Part shown: piece by piece, positions 11,018-12,226 of the stretch
How the letters are laid out: each line of letters starts with the position of its first letter
Position numbering within the stretch: the stretch's first letter is position 1
Source: Baffinella frigidus
Lineage: Eukaryota; Cryptophyceae; Cryptomonadales; Baffinellaceae
Length of the DNA: 13,285 nt
Direction: 5' to 3'
Assembly (NCBI GenBank): GCA_026770585.1
Contig: MU647700.1
Location: forward strand, 18,943-32,227
Notes under the pieces: model-generated
What the model was told of the DNA's origin: nothing
Databases searched by the model: none
What the model saw: the letters and a program-made list of their open reading frames with translations, nothing else
Position numbers and translations under genes: made by a program

Positions 11018-12226
11018 GCCACACAGTGGGCTTTGCAGATCGGTCCATGTATTTTTGTGGTACTTGCAAAGAATTGCTCGGTACAACGGCATCTTATTAA
11101 CCGACATTATGGACCCTCTCCGGTAGAAGACGAAGGAAGTTCATGCGAAACTCTTCCGCTTCTGATTTCATATGGAAATACTTTTAATTTAAAAAACTTC
11201 GGTAATGAAATTTACTACACAGAATGATTTTTACTAGCAGTATTAAAGCAAACGTGTAGTAATTTTCATCGAAATCCAGTTTTTTAAAGCAAAAGTATTT
11301 CCACATTAGATTCAGGCGTAGCCTCGATGTGTGGGTATCCTTATTCTTATTCTTATACTTATTATCATTATCATTATCAATATTGACTGGTTTTAAGCCT
11401 GGATATAAGTGATCAAAACTTCTAAGCGCCTCAAGACGGACCCGCCTCGGTACAGTGTCCTTGTTCGCGAGTCGCCTGACCCCTGCAATTATATCTGACT
11501 GGGACGCTTACAACCCTAAACTCTAAACTCTAATCCCTAAACCCTAGTCCCTAAACCCTCAACACCAAACACTGAACCCAAAACACCAAATACTAAACCT
11601 GAAACCCAAAACCCGAAACCCGAAACCCGAGACCCGAAACCCGAAACCCTAAAACCTAAACCCTAAACCCTAAAACCTAAAACCTAAACCCTAAACCCTA
11701 CACCCTAAACCCCACACCCTAACCCCTAAACCCCACACCCTAAAACCTAAAACCTAAACCCTAAACCCCAAACCCCGAACCCCAAACCCTAAACCCTAAA
11801 CCCTGAACCACAAACCCTTCAACCCTAAACCCTAAACCCCTAAAACCCTAAACCCTAAACCCTAAACCTTAAAACCTAAACCCTAAACCCCACGCCCTGA
11901 CCCCTAAACCCCACACCATAACCCCTAATACTCAAACCCTAAAACAGAAGGCCTTGATCAAATTAACGAAACACCAAGCAATCAGAACACACCAAGCAAT
12001 CAGAACCTCAACCCTCAGCCCCAACCCCGAAACCCTACACCCCAAATCCCTAAACCCTAAACCCTAGACCCTAAAACGCCAACCCCTTCAACCCTAAAAC
12101 GCGAACCCCCTAAACCCTAAAACGCTAACCCCCTAAACCCTGAAACAGGGGGCTCTGCTCAAGTTCCCGAAGCACCAAGAAATCAAAAGGCGGGCCACGG
12201 AGATCCTCGAAAAGGTCTTCAACTGA
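55..12226 (+). CDS. Armadillo-repeat protein, 14-exon gene, 5' end outside window
   Basis: Fourteen short coding islands on the + strand join, through AG acceptors and GT or GC donors, into one open frame of 344 codons ending in TGA at 12224-12226. The product shows eight ARM-type cores with the pattern [GK]G[IVA]xxVVxxM/LxxH: HKGGVEA, KGGIAAVVEAMNAH, NGGIPAVVTALKSM, QGLIDATVNAMLAH, KGAVDAVVRCMEAH, KKVVEVVIIAMSAN, KGGVVAICKALEQH and CGAMPLIEGALLKFP. Core-to-core spacing is 42-44 residues, as expected for ARM repeats. Between cores lie helix segments of the type QEQGCxxLxNLxL. ARM solenoids are generally protein-binding scaffolds; no enzyme motif, signal peptide or membrane segment is visible, so the partner and role are unknown. 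The N-terminus lies upstream of base 55. Introns occupy over 90 % of the span and are full of repeats and partial exon copies. HEAT repeats are an alternative fold, but the GG-turn and period favour ARM. Confidence 0.85.
103..211 (+). repeat. Telomere-like CCCTAAA tract, intron 1
   Basis: Intron 1 (100-214) is almost entirely CCCTAAA, CCCGAAA and CCCAAAA variants. It begins three bases after the donor and ends at the acceptor CCCAG. Confidence 0.88.
215..310 (+). CDS. Exon 2 of ARM-repeat gene
   Basis: Exon of 32 codons between acceptor CCCAG (to 214) and donor AAG|GTCC (311). It encodes the remainder of the first ARM core (VGKAMASDL) and the next helix pair (LQEQGCHVLHYFSLDPKGK). The LQEQGC segment matches the same position in exon 11 (VIQEQGCWALWNMCLDDK) and exon 9 (LLEQGCTVFRNLGLHKG), which confirms that these are homologous repeats of one protein. 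I see no shadow copy of this exon. Confidence 0.82.
313..540 (+). repeat. Telomere-like CCCTAAA tract, intron 2
   Basis: It contains near-perfect CCCTAAA runs (363-480) and a CCCCTAAA octamer run (about 473-503). It ends at the acceptor of exon 3 shadow A. Confidence 0.9.
542..616 (+). pseudogene. Shadow copy A of exon 3 (5' part)
   Basis: It follows an acceptor-like ACCACAG and reads TDGGKGGIAAVVEAMNAHPS then NSALQ. It stops at CTGCAG, where an inverted-repeat element (617-713) begins, and has no donor. Over 23 codons compared with exon 3, eight differences are synonymous and one replaces Ser by Asn. Confidence 0.72.
617..713. mobile_element. Small inverted-repeat element, 97 bp
   Basis: The ends form an inverted repeat: the inner GACACGCACCGCCC (632-645) is matched perfectly by its complement at 685-698, and the similarity extends outwards to 617 and 713. 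It starts where exon 3 shadow A breaks off. A diverged relative with the same GACAC...GTGTCC ends lies at about 1131-1210. Confidence 0.55.
772..850 (+). pseudogene. Shadow copy B of exon 3, internally deleted
   Basis: It starts after GTGAGCAG with the DGGKGGV-type beginning, loses about 17 bases inside the core (frameshift), then resumes as MNAHPSNSALQKHGILR and meets TAA at 848-850. Confidence 0.65.
855..990. repeat. Fragment of CCTACGGTAGGC repeat and short telomere-like tract
   Basis: Bases 855-905 contain the palindromic GGCCTACCGTAG core of the dispersed repeat seen complete at 2955 and 12427. A short CCCTCAA tract (957-985) follows. No gene seen. Confidence 0.5.
997..1080 (+). pseudogene. 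Shadow copy C of exon 3, frameshifted
   Basis: It follows acceptor TGCGCAG and is nearly identical to exon 3 through GGIAAVVEAMNAH. One extra C in the run at 1051-1054 shifts the frame. Homology fades at 1080 in a C-run, followed by another acceptor-like CTACGCAG. Confidence 0.68.
1248..1376 (+). CDS. Exon 3 of ARM-repeat gene
   Basis: Longest exon, 43 codons, from acceptor TGCGCAG (to 1247) to donor AAG|GTGC (1377). It contains a full ARM core, GGIAAVVEAMNAHPSSSALQ, followed by helix KRGLKALRGFAVNSDPNK. It is the only complete one of five related copies in introns 2 and 3: the copies at 542, 772 and 997 are cut short or frameshifted, and the one at 1539 lacks its start and runs into a stop. 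In frame it follows exon 2 (DPKGK) and precedes exon 4 (ASVVDNGG). Confidence 0.85.
1391..1538 (-). repeat. Telomere-like tract in TTTAGGG orientation, intron 3
   Basis: GGTGTAGGGT, TTCAGGG and TTTAGGG variants on the + strand. It is one of the few tracts in this orientation and begins soon after the exon 3 donor. Confidence 0.82.
1539..1601 (+). pseudogene. Shadow copy D of exon 3 (middle part)
   Basis: It reads VEAMDTHLANPAMQKRGLKAL then TAA (1602-1604). It begins exactly where a TTTAGGG-oriented tract ends (GGGTTTAG|GTAGAGG), so it lacks the exon start. A GT at 1601-1602 is out of the exon's usual donor position. Confidence 0.66.
1605..1780. other. Intronic sequence with one hairpin, no gene
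   Basis: An inverted repeat AGCTAGGACCG (1683-1693) / CGGTCCTGGCT (1700-1710), with one mismatch and a 6-base loop. Nothing else recognised. Confidence 0.5.
1781..1960 (+). repeat. Telomere-like CCCTAAA tracts, intron 3
   Basis: Two tracts (1781-1852 and 1902-1955) separated by the truncated start of exon 4. Confidence 0.82.
1876..1901 (+). pseudogene. Truncated start of exon 4
   Basis: After GTATCAG it reads ASVVDGSGS, the exon 4 start ASVVDNGG with changes. It then passes directly into CCTAAACCCC repeats. The true exon start follows at 1969 after the tract. Confidence 0.6.
1969..2070 (+). CDS. Exon 4 of ARM-repeat gene
   Basis: Exon of 34 codons from acceptor CACACCAG (to 1968) to donor AAG|GTTC (2071). 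It encodes the core NGGIPAVVTALKSM and the helix ASKKIQLYGLGVLK. Four further partial copies follow in intron 4 (2191-2289, 2412-2485, 2639-2734, 2871-2915), and a truncated start lies at 1876. I chose this copy as the main exon because it alone has both an intact acceptor in the right phase and a GT donor. The copy ending at 2289 keeps its donor and an identical 24-residue stretch, so alternative exon use is possible. Confidence 0.8.
2191..2289 (+). pseudogene. Second copy of exon 4, possibly an alternative exon
   Basis: It reads GGWPLL then AVVTALKSMLASKKIQLYGL and GVLK, ending at an intact donor AAG|GTAA (2290). Over 24 codons it is identical in protein to exon 4, with nine codons differing only synonymously. 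The start is altered (GGWPLL in place of GGIP), and the nearest acceptor (CTTCTAG, 2171) is out of phase by one base. It is therefore probably not used constitutively. Confidence 0.6.
2376..2414. repeat. Perfect 15-bp inverted repeat
   Basis: GGTCACGTTACCCAC (2376-2390) is the exact reverse complement of 2400-2414, with a 9-base T-rich spacer. The outer end GGTCACGT recurs in the palindromes at 7089 and 8461. Confidence 0.75.
2412..2485 (+). pseudogene. Third copy of exon 4, decaying
   Basis: It reads TVVTALRSMLASKKIQPCGL then SVLK, ending at donor AAG|GTAC (2486). It has K-R, L-P, Y-C and G-S replacements, unlike the second copy. Its start is replaced by the right arm of the perfect inverted repeat at 2376-2414. 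Confidence 0.62.
2639..2734 (+). pseudogene. Fourth copy of exon 4, GC donor
   Basis: After CTAG it reads VVDNGGVPAVVTALKSM, then PTSKKIQLYGLGVFK, with L-P, A-T and L-F replacements. It ends AAG|GCGA, so any donor would be GC. It then merges into TTTAGGG-oriented repeats. Confidence 0.62.
2750..2955 (-). repeat. Telomere-like tracts in TTTAGGG orientation, intron 4
   Basis: Degenerate TTTAGGG, TTCAGGG and CTCAGGG units at 2750-2860 and 2923-2955, interrupted by the fifth exon 4 copy. Confidence 0.7.
2871..2915 (+). pseudogene. Fifth copy of exon 4 (3' part)
   Basis: It reads VASENIQRYGLGVLK with donor AAG|GTAA (2916). The first half is replaced by TTTAGGG-oriented repeat sequence. Confidence 0.58.
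2955..3082 (+). mobile_element. Dispersed 130-bp repeat, copy 1
   Basis: It begins CCACACAGCGGGCTACGAAG and ends CCTAGGGCTTATCGCTTAG. It is closely similar, in reverse orientation, to 12427-12556 and less so to 6008-6137 (+) and 6725-6856 (-). The core holds the near-palindrome TTGCCTACCGTAGGGTCC. It is non-coding and presumably a non-autonomous element. Confidence 0.72.
3083..3350. other. Intronic sequence with an imperfect direct repeat, no gene
   Basis: GTTTATGAAATC...AGAA at 3174 and 3236 is an imperfect direct repeat of about 27 bp with a 62-bp offset. No coding signal apart from the tiny exon 6 start at 3305. Confidence 0.45.
3305..3316 (+). pseudogene. Truncated start of exon 6
   Basis: After AAAACAG it reads GLI then diverges. 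The same AAAACAGGGTTTGATCG junction precedes true exon 6 at 4119. It is very short, so this is a weak call. Confidence 0.4.
3355..3490 (+). repeat. Telomere-like CCCTACA tract, intron 4
   Basis: Mostly CCCTACA heptamers (a C replaces an A of CCCTAAA). It is followed by exon 5 partial copy 3503 and a short TTTAGGG-oriented stretch (3550-3625). Confidence 0.82.
3503..3535 (+). pseudogene. Partial copy of exon 5
   Basis: It reads LLAAHPDNQVA with two synonymous differences from exon 5 and none that change the protein. The acceptor is CAA instead of CAG, and the 3' end diverges into TTCGACG. Confidence 0.66.
3652..3807. mobile_element. 140-bp inverted-repeat element with 8-bp target duplication
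   Basis: CTCGGAGT at 3652-3659 and 3800-3807 flanks an element (3660-3799). Its ends, CAGAACATTTCGCCTAAGTC and the complement of GACTTAGTTGAAATCTTGTG, form an imperfect inverted repeat of about 23 bp. An 8-bp duplication fits the hAT superfamily among DNA transposons. The right-hand duplication forms part of the acceptor region of exon 5. Too short to code. Confidence 0.72.
3812..3856 (+). CDS. Exon 5 of ARM-repeat gene (GC donor)
   Basis: Short exon of 15 codons, LLAAHPDNQVAVAKQ, from acceptor GTGCAG (to 3811) to CAG|GC (3857). It joins exon 4 (GLGVLK) to exon 6 (GLIDATV), and this join gives the correct 42-residue spacing between ARM cores. The acceptor sits just inside the right-hand 8-bp duplication of the inverted-repeat element at 3660-3799, so that insertion landed only a few bases upstream of the splice site. 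The donor appears to be GC rather than GT. Confidence 0.72.
3867..4117 (+). repeat. Telomere-like tract filling intron 5
   Basis: Intron 5 (3857-4118) is nearly all CCCTAAA and CCCCAAA units and ends at acceptor AAAACAG of exon 6. Confidence 0.88.
4119..4178 (+). CDS. Exon 6 of ARM-repeat gene (GC donor)
   Basis: Exon of 20 codons, GLIDATVNAMLAHEACTEIQ, from acceptor AAAACAG (to 4118) at the very end of a telomere-like tract to CAG|GC (4179). Two partial copies downstream (ending 4438 and 4569) carry the same CAG|GC end, which supports a GC donor as a real inherited property of this exon. The reading frame continues into exon 7 as VLCCELLHML. Confidence 0.74.
4181..4385 (+). repeat. Telomere-like CCCTACA/CCCTAAA tract, intron 6
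   Basis: It starts directly at the GC donor of exon 6. It contains a clean CCCTACA run (4250-4328). Confidence 0.86.
4391..4438 (+). pseudogene. Partial copy of exon 6
   Basis: It reads ATVNAMLAHEESTDIQ and ends CAG|GC like exon 6. The first four residues are missing; the sequence upstream is GAACCCTAAACCC-type repeat. Confidence 0.66.
4440..4885 (+). repeat. Degenerate telomere-like tracts, intron 6
   Basis: CCCTAAA, ACCATAA, ACCAGAA and ATCAACC variants interrupted by the third exon 6 copy (4540-4569). The variants form local homogeneous runs (CCATAAA at 4672-4698, CCAGAAA at 4735-4753), which suggests slippage after mutation. Confidence 0.82.
4540..4569 (+). pseudogene. Second partial copy of exon 6 (3' part)
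   Basis: After TGATAG it reads VAHEACTDIQ and ends CAG|GC. The middle of the exon is lost. Confidence 0.58.
4886..4936 (+). pseudogene. Partial copy of exon 7
   Basis: It reads VLCCELLHMLAANPLLP with two synonymous differences from exon 7. The acceptor is CTG instead of CAG, and the end AE plus donor are missing. A CCCTAAA tract lies directly upstream. Confidence 0.68.
4965..5115. repeat. TACA/TATA microsatellite bracketed by a direct repeat
   Basis: An (ACAT)n/(AT)n microsatellite (4985-5048). Its edge TCACAGGATACATACATGCA (4961-4980) recurs at 5068-5087 and is followed by a (CATC)n run. Confidence 0.8.
5140..5205 (+). repeat. Telomere-like CCCTAAA tract before exon 7
   Basis: Near-perfect CCCTAAA units ending just before the acceptor GGTAG. 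Confidence 0.85.
5213..5269 (+). CDS. Exon 7 of ARM-repeat gene
   Basis: Exon of 19 codons, VLCCELLHMLAANPLLPAE, from acceptor GGTAG (to 5212) to donor GAG|GTTT (5270). It supplies the helix pair between the cores of exons 6 and 8. A truncated copy lies at 4886-4936 with only synonymous differences. The exon is preceded by a CCCTAAA tract and followed by a 24-25-bp tandem repeat. Confidence 0.78.
5276..5345 (+). repeat. Tandem repeat, about 24-25 bp unit
   Basis: CCCTCCCTTTATCCCTCCATGG and its variants occur about 2.5 times directly after the exon 7 donor. Confidence 0.7.
5464..5583 (+). repeat. Repeated 33-bp acceptor/exon-start unit
   Basis: Units at 5464-5496, 5518-5550 and 5551-5583 share CCTCTACCCCAATNACAGCT then GGGC, that is, the end of intron 7 plus the first six bases of exon 8. 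The first two are also preceded by AGACGTCNTTTTGTA. Only the third leads into the exon. Confidence 0.75.
5578..5633 (+). CDS. Exon 8 of ARM-repeat gene
   Basis: Exon from acceptor AATAACAG (to 5577), encoding LGEKGAVDAVVRCMEAHA and ending in phase 2 at GCGTG|GTCA (donor 5634-5635). With the first base of exon 9 it completes a Trp codon, giving EAHAWSEALLEQGC, which preserves the ARM spacing. The last 10-11 bp of the intron and the first 6 bp of the exon are repeated upstream in 33-bp units (5464, 5518), so two earlier look-alike acceptors exist. Confidence 0.78.
5736..5856. repeat. Long imperfect inverted repeat (foldback)
   Basis: Arm 5743-5778 (CAATTGCTTTTCGGCAACG...) pairs with 5811-5847 (GTGTAGTAAATTTCGTTGCG...) with few mismatches across about 36 bp and a loop of about 32 bases. 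Weaker pairing extends outwards. It lies in intron 8. Confidence 0.68.
6008..6137 (+). mobile_element. Dispersed 130-bp repeat, copy 2
   Basis: It has the same ends as copy 1 (GCACAGCGGGCTACGAAGGG ... CATAGGGCTCATCCGCTTA). Its middle differs and forms a small hairpin (AAGTCGG ... CCGACTT, 6030-6055). Confidence 0.65.
6246..6365 (+). repeat. CT microsatellite upstream of exon 9 acceptor
   Basis: (CT)n with an internal (CGCT)n block (6315-6340). It gives a pyrimidine-rich stretch ending about 30 bases before the acceptor at 6395-6396. Confidence 0.9.
6397..6463 (+). CDS. Exon 9 of ARM-repeat gene
   Basis: Exon from acceptor GCGACAG (to 6396) to donor CAG|GTAC (6464). Its first base completes the codon split with exon 8; it then reads SEALLEQGCTVFRNLGLHKG followed by QQ. 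The EQGCTVFRNLGL helix matches EQGCHVLHYFSL (exon 2) and EQGCWALWNMCL (exon 11). A downstream partial copy (6601-6654) has six synonymous and one replacement difference. A long CT microsatellite lies just upstream of the acceptor. Confidence 0.8.
6462..6545. repeat. CTT/AAG inverted repeat at exon 9 donor
   Basis: AGGTACTTCTTCTTCTTCTT (6462-6481) is complementary to the AAG run ending in AAGTACCT (6526-6545). The donor GT lies inside the left arm and could be paired in the transcript. Confidence 0.72.
6601..6654 (+). pseudogene. Partial copy of exon 9
   Basis: It reads LEQGCTVFQNLGLHKGQQ with six synonymous and one replacement difference. The donor is destroyed (CAG|GAAC). A weak exon 10-like piece (VIEVV) lies about 40 bases further on, at 6695-6709. 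Confidence 0.68.
6725..6856 (-). mobile_element. Dispersed 130-bp repeat, copy 3 (inverted)
   Basis: Read on the - strand it starts GCACAGCAAGCAGGCTAAAG and ends near the CCATAAG of 6725-6731. It shares the TACGGTATGCAATCCGTAAG core. Confidence 0.6.
6970..7197. mobile_element. 228-bp inverted-repeat element, family 2 copy 1
   Basis: Perfect 13-bp terminal inverted repeat CCCACTCGAGGCT / AGCCTCGAGTGGG. It is flanked by CAG on both sides (6967-6969 and 7198-7200) and interrupts a copy of exon 10. It contains a 42-bp palindrome at 7089-7130 and the motif GTGTAGTAACTTTC (7059). No coding capacity. A homologous copy lies at 8360-8563. Confidence 0.82.
7089..7130. repeat. 42-bp near-perfect palindrome
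   Basis: Left half TTGGTCACGTATCCGCTCGA plus A; the right half is its reverse complement with one mismatch. It lies in the middle of the element at 6970-7197. Confidence 0.85.
7329..7381 (+). repeat. Telomere-like CCCTAAA tract before exon 10
   Basis: CCCTAAA and CCCTGAA units ending at acceptor CTTTGCAG. Confidence 0.86.
7385..7453 (+). CDS. Exon 10 of ARM-repeat gene
   Basis: Exon of 23 codons from acceptor CTTTGCAG (to 7384), which directly ends a CCCTAAA tract, to donor CCG|GTAA (7454). It encodes QMMLAKKVVEVVIIAMSANL followed by ENP. The core KKVVEVVIIAM lacks the usual GG turn but has the right length and spacing. Partial copies lie on both sides: one split by a transposon-like element (6955-7239) and one with an intact end (7619-7675). 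Confidence 0.8.
7500..7600. repeat. Nested short hairpins, intron 10
   Basis: AAATCGCC (7577-7584) pairs with GGCGATTT (7591-7598). GTTCACA (7503) and TGTGAAC (7565) form an outer pair. Confidence 0.45.
7619..7675 (+). pseudogene. Partial copy of exon 10 with donor
   Basis: It reads RKRVIEVVIVAMSANLENP and ends CCG|GTTT. Most differences are synonymous or conservative (V-I, I-V). No AG acceptor lies at its start. Confidence 0.66.
7680..7934 (+). repeat. Telomere-like tract with an inverted segment, intron 10
   Basis: A CCCTAAA start, a TTTAGGG-like inverted segment (7722-7762) bracketed by TCACCACCT / AGGTGTGGTGA, then long CCCTAAA and CCCCAAA runs up to acceptor CAATCAG of exon 11. Confidence 0.84.
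7937..7990 (+). CDS. Exon 11 of ARM-repeat gene
   Basis: Exon of 18 codons, VIQEQGCWALWNMCLDDK, from acceptor CAATCAG (to 7936), at the end of a CCCTAAA/CCCCAAA tract, to donor AAG|GTCT (7991). It forms the helix pair between the ARM cores of exons 10 and 12. A degraded partial copy (CWNLWNLSLD) lies at 8259-8294. Confidence 0.8.
8084..8180. repeat. Nested inverted repeats, intron 11
   Basis: TGCTATGTTAGGCAT (8093-8107) pairs with ATGCCCAACATAGCA (8115-8129), one mismatch. CGCTTTTATGC (8085) also resembles the complement of GCATAAAAAGTG (8168), so a larger foldback is possible. Confidence 0.58.
8259..8294 (+). pseudogene. Degraded copy of exon 11
   Basis: It reads CWNLWNLSLDVA, comparable with CWALWNMCLDDK of exon 11, after a GCACAG acceptor-like site. 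It has several replacements and no donor at the right place. Confidence 0.5.
8360..8563. mobile_element. 204-bp inverted-repeat element, family 2 copy 2
   Basis: Same 13-bp ends as the element at 6970. It shares GTGTAGTAATTTTCAT (8431), a TTGGTCACGT-type palindrome (8461-8492) and the 3' part GCCCGTGACTGGTAC. Setting the edge one base inward gives GAC duplicates (8358-8360 and 8563-8565). Confidence 0.8.
8461..8492. repeat. Perfect 15-bp inverted repeat with 2-base spacer
   Basis: TTGGTCACGTAGCTC / GAGCTACGTGACCAA around AA. It shares TTGGTCACGT with the palindrome at 7089, but the inner halves differ. Confidence 0.85.
8564..8688. other. Intronic sequence, nothing recognised
   Basis: No repeat or coding similarity beyond a small GAAAAC/GTTTTC pair near 8660-8680. 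Confidence 0.4.
8689..8705 (+). pseudogene. Truncated start of exon 12
   Basis: The first 17 bases of exon 12 (VELEV plus two bases) with one synonymous change, followed at once by TAAACCCTCAACC repeats. Confidence 0.62.
8706..8843 (+). repeat. Telomere-like tract before exon 12
   Basis: CCCTGAA, CCCTAAA and CCCCAAA units bracketed by two copies of the first 17 bases of exon 12. Confidence 0.86.
8848..8931 (+). CDS. Exon 12 of ARM-repeat gene
   Basis: Exon of 28 codons from acceptor ACACCAG (to 8847), directly after a telomere-like tract, to donor ACG|GTCC (8932). It encodes VELEVAEKGGVVAICKALEQ and then HHDNVKIT, a canonical ARM core with the GG turn. Its first 17 bases are repeated at the other side of the tract (8689-8705), so the repeat tract is bracketed by a direct duplication of the exon start. 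Confidence 0.84.
8949..9045 (+). repeat. Telomere-like CCCTACA tract after exon 12
   Basis: It begins about 20 bases after the exon 12 donor and is interrupted by a C-run (8979). Confidence 0.78.
9050..9287. mobile_element. About 240-bp inverted-repeat element, intron 12
   Basis: Inner terminal repeat CCGGACTGAGAATACTACGG plus GTAAA (9076-9100) matches the complement of 9239-9263 at 24 of 25 positions. Similarity extends outwards (TTTGTAGCC / GGCTACAAC). A second hairpin inside pairs CATGTCCGGTTT (9115-9126) with AAACCGGACATG (9169-9180) and GAAAAGCC with GGCTTTTC. Non-coding. Confidence 0.75.
9288..9380. other. Intronic sequence, nothing recognised
   Basis: GAGAACC repeats loosely (9286, 9318). 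No exon similarity found. Confidence 0.35.
9381..9500 (+). repeat. Telomere-like tract containing a CACCAAA heptamer array
   Basis: About nine units of CACCAAA (9405-9470), a homogenised variant of CCCTAAA with the same 7-bp period, inside ordinary CCCTAAA sequence. It ends at the AATCAG before exon 13 shadow 1. Confidence 0.85.
9510..9560 (+). pseudogene. Shadow 1 of exon 13
   Basis: After AAATCAG it reads EVVLWMLLSTAYTNSCL, then diverges into LLMKTKQKT and a stop. It carries four replacements relative to exon 13. Confidence 0.7.
9565..9680 (+). repeat. ACGTGAAA-type short tandem repeat
   Basis: AAAACGTGA, AAAACGCGA and CGTGAAA units repeat irregularly between exon 13 shadows 1 and 2. Confidence 0.65.
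9701..9760 (+). pseudogene. Shadow 2 of exon 13
   Basis: After TATTAG it reads EVVLWMLLNMRDTHPCLQQH, then enters an AT-rich minisatellite at the point where exon 13 continues. Confidence 0.7.
9761..9861 (+). repeat. AT-rich minisatellite after exon 13 shadow 2
   Basis: Units of about 21 bp, ACTATTAGTCAGCACTAT with variants. The array continues after the element at 9862-9999. Confidence 0.8.
9862..9999. mobile_element. 138-bp inverted-repeat element inserted in the minisatellite
   Basis: Ends CCACACGGTGGGCTTCGAA (9862-9880) and the complement of TTCGTAGTCCACCGTGTGG (9981-9999) match at 17 of 19 positions. It is flanked by ATA at 9859-9861 and 10000-10002, inside an otherwise continuous array. 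The end sequence resembles the CCACACAGCGGGCTACGAAG end of the 130-bp dispersed repeat. It contains CACGTGACCAA. Confidence 0.78.
10048..10107 (+). pseudogene. Shadow 3 of exon 13
   Basis: After CTATCAG it reads EGVLWILRHMAYTHSCLQQH. It breaks at the same base as shadow 2 and is followed by the same minisatellite. Confidence 0.7.
10108..10270 (+). repeat. AT-rich minisatellite after exon 13 shadow 3
   Basis: The same TATTAGTCAGCACTATAATAC unit type as at 9761, seven to eight units. It ends in TTAACCGGGGCGTGCCCTC, which also precedes shadow 3. Confidence 0.82.
10296..10346 (+). pseudogene. Shadow 4 of exon 13
   Basis: After CTATCAG it reads EVLLWMLLNKAYAHTCL, then diverges into unrelated sequence. 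The upstream GGGGCGTGCCCTCACCCTAT is shared with shadow 3. Confidence 0.68.
10347..10470. other. Intronic sequence, nothing recognised
   Basis: Unique-looking sequence between exon 13 shadows 4 and 5. Confidence 0.35.
10472..10522 (+). pseudogene. Shadow 5 of exon 13
   Basis: After GTGACAG it reads EVVLWMLLNMAYTHSCL with five synonymous and one replacement difference from exon 13. It ends at the same codon as shadows 1 and 4. Confidence 0.7.
10685..10777 (+). CDS. Exon 13 of ARM-repeat gene
   Basis: Exon of 31 codons from acceptor TATCAG (to 10684) to donor GAG|GTAC (10778). It encodes EVVLWMLLNMAYTHTCLQQH followed by IMDCGAMPLIE, giving a helix pair and the start of the last ARM core. It is the only complete copy among seven: five truncated copies lie upstream (9510, 9701, 10048, 10296, 10472) and one 3' fragment downstream (10913). 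It joins exon 12 (HHDNVKIT) to exon 14 (GALLKFP) in frame. Confidence 0.82.
10792..10905 (-). repeat. Doubled fragment of the dispersed 130-bp repeat
   Basis: A 38-bp unit (10792-10829, 10830-10867) containing GGACCCTACGGTAGGCAATC is tandemly doubled, followed by GGGACGTA doubled. It lies between exon 13 and its 3' fragment copy. Confidence 0.7.
10913..10951 (+). pseudogene. 3' fragment of exon 13 with donor
   Basis: After GGCTAG it reads QHIMQCGAMPLIE and ends GAG|GTAC. With exon 13 it brackets the repeat-derived insert at 10792-10905, as a direct duplication of about 45 bp that includes the donor. Confidence 0.66.
10973..11016 (+). repeat. CT microsatellite, intron 13
   Basis: Pure (CT)n, beginning about 20 bases after the donor of the exon 13 fragment copy. 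Confidence 0.92.
11017..11336. mobile_element. Foldback element with a 50-bp inverted repeat
   Basis: Arm 11170-11220 (ATATGGAAATACTTTT ... TTTACTACAC) pairs with 11254-11306 (GTGTAGTAATTTTCAT ... AAGTATTTCCACAT) at most positions. A CCACACA / TGTGTGG pair at 11019 and 11330 may mark outer ends. No coding capacity seen. Confidence 0.58.
11337..11510. other. Intronic sequence with TTATTC/TTATCA microsatellite
   Basis: A short hexamer run at 11339-11385. The rest is unrecognised. Confidence 0.45.
11512..11945 (+). repeat. Longest telomere-like tract, intron 13
   Basis: About 430 bp of CCCTAAA, CCCGAAA, CCCAAAA and CCCCACA units with local homogeneous blocks (ACCCGAA at 11607-11645). It ends at the AAAACAG of the exon 14 copy. 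Confidence 0.88.
11948..12006 (+). pseudogene. Degraded copy of terminal exon 14
   Basis: After AAAACAG it reads KALIKLTKHQAIR, comparable with GALLKFPKHQEIKRR. An 18-bp piece (ACACCAAGCAATCAGAAC) is tandemly doubled at 11971 and 11989. Telomere-like repeats follow. Confidence 0.6.
12007..12146 (+). repeat. Telomere-like tract before exon 14
   Basis: CCCTAAA units with an AAAACGC(C/G)AACCCC variant repeated three times (12071-12130). It ends at acceptor TGAAACAG. Confidence 0.82.
12149..12226 (+). CDS. Terminal exon 14 of ARM-repeat gene, stop TGA
   Basis: Exon from acceptor TGAAACAG (to 12148), at the end of a CCCTAAA tract. It encodes GALLKFP and KHQEIKRRATEILEKVFN, then TGA (12224-12226). 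The basic, amphipathic helix ending shortly before the stop is typical of a C-terminal ARM cap. A degraded copy (KALIKLTKHQAIR) lies at 11948-11986. No convincing polyadenylation hexamer lies close downstream. Confidence 0.83.
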   Translation, partial: GALLKFPKHQEIKRRATEILEKVFN

